10,705 nt of DNA, taken from positions 1-10,705 of the forward strand of contig CAJUMW010000012.1 of NCBI GenBank assembly GCA_910587625.1, read 5' to 3'. The position numbers and the translations under genes were made by a program. The notes beneath the pieces are model-generated. The model saw only the letters and a list, made by a program, of their open reading frames with translations. It was not told the DNA's origin and ran no database searches. Positions 1 to 9,000 of the stretch are shown one piece after another; within the stretch, counting starts at the first letter, position 1; each line of letters begins with the position of its first letter. Origin of the DNA: an uncultured Christensenellaceae bacterium. Lineage in GTDB: Bacteria; Bacillota; Clostridia; Christensenellales; Borkfalkiaceae.

Positions 1-55
1 CTATCCCCAACGGCTTTAAAACTATAGGTAACTATGCTTTCCAAAATTGTACGGC
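1..55 (+). repeat. 55-base exact direct repeat, copy 1, at the window edge
   Basis: Every base of 1-55 matches 3193-3247, and the two copies diverge at the next base (t at 56, a at 3248). It encodes an LRR unit end, residues I-P-N-G-F-K-T-I-G followed by N-Y-A-F-Q-N-C. Both copies are in the same reading frame. Whether the match extends further left cannot be seen. Confidence 0.97.
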
Positions 56-3000
56 TATAACGGAAGTATTTACCGATAGTTTATCTGTCTGGCAGGAAAA
101 GAACTTCCTCAACTTCGAGGCAAATCCCCTGCACCTCGGCGCAGAGTTTAAAATATTGACGGACGGAGAGTACGTCACATTAGAGGGTGATTTTACCGTT
201 TCTACTGAAATTGACAAAGTAGGTAGCTACACCTTTGCAGGATACAACTATATCACAAGTTTAACTGTACCCGACGGTATAAAAACGGTGGGCGCCGGTG
301 CGTTTGCGGGGTGCGGCGTAATCGAATCCGTGCGCTTCGGTAAAGATCTTACTTCGGTAGGAAGCGACGCCTTTTTAGACGATTACTCCATATCGCAGGT
401 TTTTGCGGCGGACATTGTTTCCTGGGCTAAAATCGACTTCGGCAACCCCACCGCAAACCCTATGTATTACCCTTGCGGACTTATTTTGGGCAACGATGAA
501 ATTATCGAGCTTGTCTTGCCCGACAGGTCTGACGTAACCAAGGTTGGCAGCTATGCGTTTACTAACTGCATAATGCTTGCAAATATTGTAATTCCCGACT
601 CGGTAAACACAATAGGCGTGGGAGCCTTCTACGGCTGCAGCGGCTTAGAGAGCATAACTCTGCCCTTTGTAGGCGACTCTAAGTCTGCAACTACGGCTTC
701 CAAGACAACGGTATTCGGTCACGTATTCGGCAGCTCGAACTATATGGGCAGCATTGCCGTAAATCAAAGCGTGGGCACGTATTACATACCCGAGCTTTTG
801 ACGTACGTCAACATCACGGGCGGAAACATACTCGACTACGCCTTCTACGGCTGCAGTATGCTTACCGAAATTATATTGCCCGAAAAAACTCAAAGCGTAA
901 ACACAATAGGTACTTCGGCTTTCTACGGTTGTACGGGTCTGTCCGAAATTACTATTCCCGGTTCAATCAACCGCATCAACAACAACGCTTTCCAAAACTG
1001 TAACAATATCGAAGTAGTAAACATAAGCAATCTTGCTAACTGGATTACTATGACCTTCGGCAATATGTATTCCAGCCCCTTAAACAGCGGAGCCGAGCTT
1101 TGGGTCAGCGGTCAAATGCTTGTCGACCTTGTAGTTCCCGACAGCGTAAGCACGATAGGCGCTTACGTCTTCTACGGTTGCACTTCTATTCAAACCGTTG
1201 AAATTCCTTCCAGCGTAACTTCCATTGGTGCAGGCGCATTCGGCTACAACACGGGAATTGTCGAAATATATATTCCCGCTACCGTTACAAGTATGGGCGG
1301 CAGCGTGTTTGTCGGCTGCACAAATCTTGAAACGCTAACCGTGCCCTTTATCGGCGCTTCCGCTTCGGACGGCAATACCTTCGGCTATATTTTCGGCAAT
1401 ACCGCAATCGAAGGGCTTACCTACGGCGTAGGTCAGCAGTCCAACGGCAATATAAACTATCAGTTGCCCGTATCCCTCAAAAACGTAACCGTGCTCGGCG
1501 GAAATATCCCCAACTTCTCATTCAAGGGCGCGCACGAGCTGCAGTCCATAGTTTTGCCCAACACTTCTACAATAGGTCAACAGGCTCTCTACGGCTGTTC
1601 GGGTATATCTGAAATAACTATACCCTCTGCTGTTTCTTCCTTCCAAAGCAATGCGTTCTACGGAACTACAGGGTTAGAGAAGGTGTATTATGACGGAACG
1701 TTGCAGAGTTGGGTAGGCAGAAGCTTTGCAGACGGCAATTCCAACCCGTTAAATAACAATAAAGCAATATTGTATATCAATGACGAAGCGGTAACGGATT
1801 TATCGGCATTAACCACAGCAAATACAACGATACAAAATTATGCGTTCTACGGCTATGGCGGCTTTACCGGCGACTTTGAAATACCCGGTACAATAACCTC
1901 GATAGGCACGGCAGCATTCTATAACAACAAATTTACAACCTTAAATGTAATCTGCGGAACAAATGCCACAATCAACAGTCAGGCATTCTATAACTGTAGA
2001 TTGTTGACAGATGTTACAACAAGCACAAATATCCGTTATATCAATACAGAAGTATTCCGCGGCTGCGTGGCTTTGCAATCGATGGATTTGGGGCATGTAG
2101 GTTATAATAGAGATTCCGAGCGTAATGATAATAACGGTGATTTTGGTTATTGGTTCGGCGCAAGCAACCCCGGTACGGGTTTCTATGCTGCAGGTCAGCA
2201 TTCAACTTGGTATCTTCCTATATCGCTTACCGATATAACGATACGTGGTGGATATTTACATTACCAAGCATTCAGAAATTGTCAATATATAAAAAGTATA
2301 AACGTAGTTGCAACTCAATCTACTACTATTCGTAGCAATACTTTCCAAGGCTGTACTCGTCTTACCGATATAGTGCTTCCCGCAACTCCTATACAATATA
2401 TTGACAATATGGCGTTCTATCAATGCGGAAGCCTTGTAAATATGACTCTGCCTTTTGTCGGATATGGCAGAGAGTCGTGGGGATATAATTACGAATATAA
2501 TTTATTTGGTTGGATTTTTGGCACAAGTTCATATACTGGTGCAAGTTTAAATTATCAACAGTATAATTATAGTGCAGATAATCCGGGTGCTTATCCTACT
2601 ATCAATGGAGGTAGCAGTTCATATTATCGTCCGTATTATATTCCTAATAGCCTTAGAAAGATAGTTATACTCGGCGGAAACGTTGCTTGGGGTGCGTTCA
2701 GTAACCTTGTAAATGTTACTGACATAAGGCTTCCTGATACAGCATATAACACCACTGGTGATTCTAATAGACTCAGATATACATTCTATGGTTGTAGAAA
2801 TTTGGAAAGGGTGTATATACCAACAAGCAATATACAAAACATTTCGCCTTATACATTCTATGGTTGTTTCAATCTTAAAGAAATAACATTGCCGTTCATT
2901 GGATATCAAAGGAATTATACTACCAATAATGCAAATGCTCGTTTTGGTTATGTATTCTCGCAGTCATATTATAACAATTCGTACACTCCGGATAGTTATT

Positions 3001-6000
3001 TCTATACGGACGTAAACGGCTGGCGCATACCCAAGACGTTGGAGAAGATAACGATACTTGGAAACAACAATATATATGCAAGTGCGTTTGACGGACTTAA
3101 GTATGTAAAGGAAATTAATTTACCCAACCATTATAACGATACAAAGATATATGACTATGCGTTCAGAAACTGTACTTCGCTTGAAAGCATAACTATCCCC
3201 AACGGCTTTAAAACTATAGGTAACTATGCTTTCCAAAATTGTACGGCACTGTCCGAAGTCGATTTCGGTACGGGTATAACCGCAATCGGCAACGACGCGT
3301 TCTATAACACAAGAATTTTAAATCTTGTAATTCCCGACAACATAGTTACAATCGGCAACAACGCATTCCGCGAAATACCCAGCATGCAAACTGTTGTTAT
3401 GGGTTCGGGAGTGACAACGGTCGGTACAAACGCGTTCAACGGCTGTTCTAAAATTACCCAAGTTATGGTTGACGATATCAGAGATTGGGTTAAAATCAAT
3501 TTCGGCGACGGATATGCAAACCCGTTGTTCTATAACGGTACGTTACTCGAGTGGACGGGTGAATATACCGACGACGAAGGTACGGTAAAAGAGTATGCCG
3601 CAATAGTCGACCTTGTCTTGCCCGAGGGCGTAACCGCAATAGGAAATTACAATTTCTACAACTACTCGCATTTAGAGAGCATTGCGCTTCCTACAACGCT
3701 TCAATCTATAGGTACGCAGGCATTCTACGGCTGTAGCGCACTTAACGGAGTTAAGATTTCCGATATGAGAAAGTGGGCGGAAATGACGTTCAGCGCGTAC
3801 ACTTCCAATCCTCTTTCAAACGGTGCAAAACTCTATCTTTTGGACGCTGAAAGCGGAAGATACAACCTTGTAGAGCATCTCGTTATCGACGATGAAACTA
3901 CAAAAATCGGTAACTTTGCTTTCTATAACTGCACGTCGCTTGTTTCGGTAACTATCGGTTCGGCTGTACAGTCGATAGGCTCGCAGGCGTTCAACGGCTG
4001 CAATATGCTTACTACGGTTACGGTTCCTACAAACGTAACCTCAATAGGCAGTGCGGCTTTCTCGGGCTGCTCGCGTTTGGAAAGCATTACATTGCCCTTT
4101 ACCGGTAATTCCGCAACGGCTACCGGGCAAAACGCGCTGTTCGGATATATCTTCGGTACAACTTACTTTACCGATTCGGCGCCTGTAACTCAGTACTACT
4201 CGCAGAGCCAGACTGTCGGCTATTTCCTGCCTATGTCGCTCAAAGATGTTACAATTACGGGTACCGTCGATTCCGAAGGCGCTGCTACGGGTAAAATCTC
4301 CGGTTACGCATTCTATAACTGTTCAATGTTTACAAACATTACAATAGGCGAAGGCGTAGCTACTATCGAACAGTATGCATTCAACAACTGTTCGGGTCTT
4401 ACAAGTATTTCAATGCCTACAAGCGTTAAGTCAATTCAAGCTAACGCATTCACGGGTTGCAGCAATATTCAGGACGTAAATATTACTAATCTTGCCGATT
4501 GGATGAGTATTTCGTTTGGTAACGCTTACGCTAACCCTCTTGCTAACGGTTCAAGACTTACGCTTAACGACACGCCCATAATTAACCTTGAAATACCTCA
4601 AGAAGCTAAAATTATAAACGATTACGCATTCTATTCCTATAATTGGCTTGAGTCTGTATCTGTACCTACGCTTGCCGAAGGTCAGACAATGAGCCTCGCT
4701 ACAATAGGTAAATCGGTATTCCAGAACTGTCTTAACCTTAAATCGGTTGTTTTGCCCGAAACTGTAAACACAATCGGCACAACCGTATTCAGCGGATGCA
4801 CAAGCTTACATTCAATTACCGCTCCGTTTGTCGGTGCTTCTAAAACTACAACTTCCGCAGCTGCAAATATGATGTTCGGTTATCTCTTCGATACCGTTTA
4901 CTACGCAGGCAGTACCGAAGTTATGCAGTCGCATGACGGCACCACAATGACAAGATACTACATTCCCGACTCGCTTCGCAACGTTACTATTCTCGGTGGT
5001 AATGTTCTTCGCGGTGCGTTCTACGGTTGCAGTATGCTTGAAACAATAGTTCTGCCCGAGTCGCTTACGTCTATCGGCGTTGACGCGTTCCGTGAGTGCA
5101 GTAGCCTTAAGAACTTGACGATACCTTTTGTAGGAAGCTCTAAAACCGCTAAAACAGCTTCGACAACAACTTTGTTCGGCTGGATTTTCGGTACTGCTTC
5201 ATACAGAAACGGTACGCCCATTATGCAGACCTTTAACGGTACTGACTTCACAACATATTACATACCTGCAAATCTTACAAGTGTGACCGTGCTTGGCGGT
5301 AACATCCTTTATGGTGCGTTCTATGGCGTGGATATGATTACTACGGCTAATTTGCCCGAACAGACCAGTGAAATTAATACAATTGGCGATTATGCGTTCT
5401 ACAACTGTATCACACTTTCTACAATAGCTATTCCCAACTGCTTTACGGAGATTGGCGCTCATGCATTTGAAAATTGTGCAAATCTGCTTGCAGTTACAAT
5501 GGGTATAGGGGTGACCGACGTCGGTGAAGACGCGTTCAAGGAGGCAGCAAACGTTAAAAACGTGTACACTTCCGACCTACCTTCGTGGAGTGCGATAGAC
5601 TTTGCCAACGGAGAGGCAAATCCGCTTTATTACGGTGCGGACCTCAAACTTGCAGGTCAAATTGTTACAGAACTTGTTCTTACAAACGAGGAATCAAAGG
5701 TTGGTTCGTATAGCTTTATTAACTACAGACATTTGACGAACGTCAAGCTCGGTAGCAACGTGCAGTCGGTTGGTAACAATGCGTTTGAAAACTGTATCAA
5801 TGTCAAGACTGTAGATATCGCTGCCGGAACAGTTGGCGATTACGCATTTGCAGGTTGCGAAAACCTTGTAAGCGTTAAACTTGGCGCTGAGGTAAGTCGC
5901 GTCGGAGAGAATGCATTTGCAGGCTGCGGTAAAATTGCCGATATGGCTTTACCTTTTGTAGGAGAGTCAACTGCTGCTACGGGAGAAAATGCATTATTCG

Positions 6001-9000
6001 GTTACATTTTCGGCAAAACTCAGTATGCAGGCGGAAAGCTTGTTAAACAAGTTTACTCGTCTACGGGTAGCGTTGACTATTATATACCCGAGTCTCTTAC
6101 GAATCTTACGGTTTACGGTGGGGAAATTAAGGACGGCGGTCTGTACGGGTGCGATATGCTTACCAATGTATCGCTTGTCGAAGTCACGGGAATAGGAGAT
6201 AAGGCGTTCTTTAATTGTAGCTCTATCCCTGAAATCGTTATTCCCAACACTGTAGAGTCTGTCGGAAACTCGGCGTTTGAAGGCTGTACTGAACTTGACG
6301 ACGTATTTATTAATGATATTTCAAGCTGGCTTTTGATAGATTTTGCTAATGCTCAGGCTAACCCTCTTGCAACAGCAACTAATCTTTGGTTGCTTAATGC
6401 AGAGACCGACAGTTACACTATTGTTGAGAGCTTGAATGTTCCTTCGTCAATTACCGAAATTAAGGCATACGCGTTCTATAACTATAAATTATTAAAATCT
6501 ACAACCATGCACGCTAATGTTACCAAGTTTGGTACGCACGCATTCTATGGTTGTGATAATATCAAAGACGTACACATTGCGAATATAAATTCATGGAGTT
6601 CTTCAAGTTTTGCTGACCTTTCATCCAATCCTTTGAGTAATAGCGCAGCTCTTCATGTAAACGGCTCGTTAATGGAGGTTGTAACATTCTCAACCGATTC
6701 AGGACTTACAGCTATAAGCAATTATGCTTTCTATGGATGCACGTCTTTCACGAGAATTACCGTTTCCGGTGGAATAGCGATTGGTCTTGGAGCATTTGGT
6801 GCGTGTAGCGGACTTACGGAAATTGCTGTTTCGTTTATTGGCTCGTCAATTGACGCAACAAGTGCTTCTGCCAATACGTTGTTTGGTTATATCTTCGGTA
6901 CGGAAGAAAACGAAAGCAGTGTTCCCGTTGAACAATATTATTCTGATACGGAAAGTGTAACTTACTATATTCCTAAAAAACTTAAAACCGTATATGTAAA
7001 CAGCGGTGTCGTTCTCTATGGTGCGTTCTATGGCTGTGATATGCTTACTACAATTACTTTACCGCAGAATTTGACATCTATAGGTGCTAAAGCATTCTAT
7101 AATTGCAATTCATTAACGGAAATTGTAATTCCCAGAAGTGTAACGTCCATAGGTTCACAGGCGTTCTACGGTTGTGAGAGTATCGGCAGAGTAACAACAT
7201 CGTTCCTTACGGAATGGCTTGCAATTGAGTTTGCAGACGCAACAGCTAACCCTCTTAGCGTTGGTGCCGATCTTTGGTTGGATACAATTCCTACCGATGA
7301 TATAATTATTCCTGACAGTGTAGAGGAAATTAAAGATTACGCATTCTATGGTTGTACTTCAATCACAGGCGTAACAATAGGAAATTCAGCTTCCCTTACT
7401 TCTATAGGAAATGAAGCGTTCTATAATTGTTCAAATCTTACTACTGTTTCAATAGGTAGCACAGTAACTTCGATTGGTGCTAGAGCGTTTGCGCATGAGT
7501 ATGAAGAAGGCTCTGAAATAAGCTCTTCACTCAATAGCTTGACTCTCGGTTCCGAAGTCGCAAGTATCGGTAGAGATGCGTTCTACGGTTGTGCTAATCT
7601 TGGAGCAATATTTATTGACGATTTGAATAAGTGGATTCAAATTGCATTTGAAAATCCTACGGCAAACCCGTTGTATTATTTTGGTGTTCTTAATGTTAAT
7701 TCCGTTCCTGTAATAGATTTGGAAATTGATGCAGAATCTATTAGCGCATATGCGTTCTATAATAACAGAGAAATTAGAAGCATTACATTGTCCGAAGCAG
7801 TGACCTCAATTGGAACAGAGGCGTTCTACGGCTGTAGAAACCTTATTAAGGTAGTAAATAACAGTGCTTTGACATTGAAGGCTCAAAGCGAGGAACACGG
7901 ATATGTAGCATACTATGCATTGGTAATTACAGACTCCGAAACCGAAAATAACACAAAAGTTATTGACGACTATACGTTCATGTTGAACAACGGAGATTGG
8001 TACCTTATTGCATACAACGGCAATGAAAGCGATTTGTCCTTGCCTTCGGGCAACGCTCTCACAGCGGCAGGCATTACCACTTATGCTATTTATCAGTATG
8101 TATTCGATAGAGTAAATACAATTACGTCGGTTGTAATACCTGATTGTGTAACAGCTATCGGTAATAACGCTTTCAACTCTTGTAGCTTACTGACAAGCGT
8201 TACTATAGGTCGAGGTGTCAAATCGATAGGAAATAATGCGTTTACTGATTGTACGTCACTTTCTGAACTTAATATCGACGAGCGTACTGAAAGTTCAATC
8301 GGTAACGAAGCATTTGCAAATATTGCAATAACCGAATTGGAAATTTCTAATAATATTACTACTATCGGCGAGCGCGCATTTGCAAATAATAATAATCTTA
8401 CTACTTTGACAATTGGCAATGTAGAATCTATTGGTAATAGAGCGTTTGTAAATTGTAGTAATCTTGCAACGGCAAACCTAAGTAAGGGCGTTGGCTCCAT
8501 TGCAACTCACGCATTCAACGGGTGCGGTTCATTAAAGGCAATGCAGCTTCCTTTCGTCGGTGAGTCTATGGACGCTACGGGTGCAAGTGCAGTATTTGGT
8601 TATATTTTCGGTTCAACTGCATATGAAGGCGGCACGTCAATTACTCAAAATTATGCTGCGTCATCATCGGCAACATATGTAATTCCTACCGGACTTGTAG
8701 ATGTAACCGTGCTTGGCGGCGAACTTAAATACGGCGCTTTCTACGGTTGTACAATGACTACGGATGTATATCTTGGCGTTGATGTAACCATGATAGGAGA
8801 TTATGCCTTCTCAAAGAGCGGAATAACAGAGATTGATGTTCCTAACAATATCGTTTCAATAGGTAACAGTGCTTTCGCAAATTGTAATTCGCTTGAAATA
8901 ATTACTTTGTCGGAAAATCTTTCGTCGATAGGTAATTCCGCATTTGAAGCAAGTGCAATTACAAGTATTGTTATTCCCGAAAGTGTAGAAACAATAGGAA

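Larger units (their letters stand above)
6828..8723 (+). repeat. Super-repeat block 1, order B10-A11-A12-C1-B11
   Basis: The module order B-A-A-C-B here recurs at 9111-10610. From the first B to the first A is 363 bases here and 354 in block 2. From the second A to C is 243 here and 246 there. The remaining spacings differ because the numbers of plain LRR units differ. This points to ancestral duplication of a block of over 1 kb, followed by gain or loss of single units. Confidence 0.7.

Noticed and set aside
2150..2335. A short open frame on the plus strand in another frame
   Set aside because: It is wholly inside module B3 and the following LRR units, with no ribosome binding site and no protein-like composition.
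5989..6195. A 68-codon open frame on the plus strand in another frame
   Set aside because: It overlaps module B9, whose conserved residues are all in the main frame, and it has no start context of its own.
8093..8500. A 135-codon open frame on the minus strand
   Set aside because: It is antisense to a regular LRR tract; its repeated N-A-x-x-P-I pattern is just the reverse reading of the repeated LRR codons.
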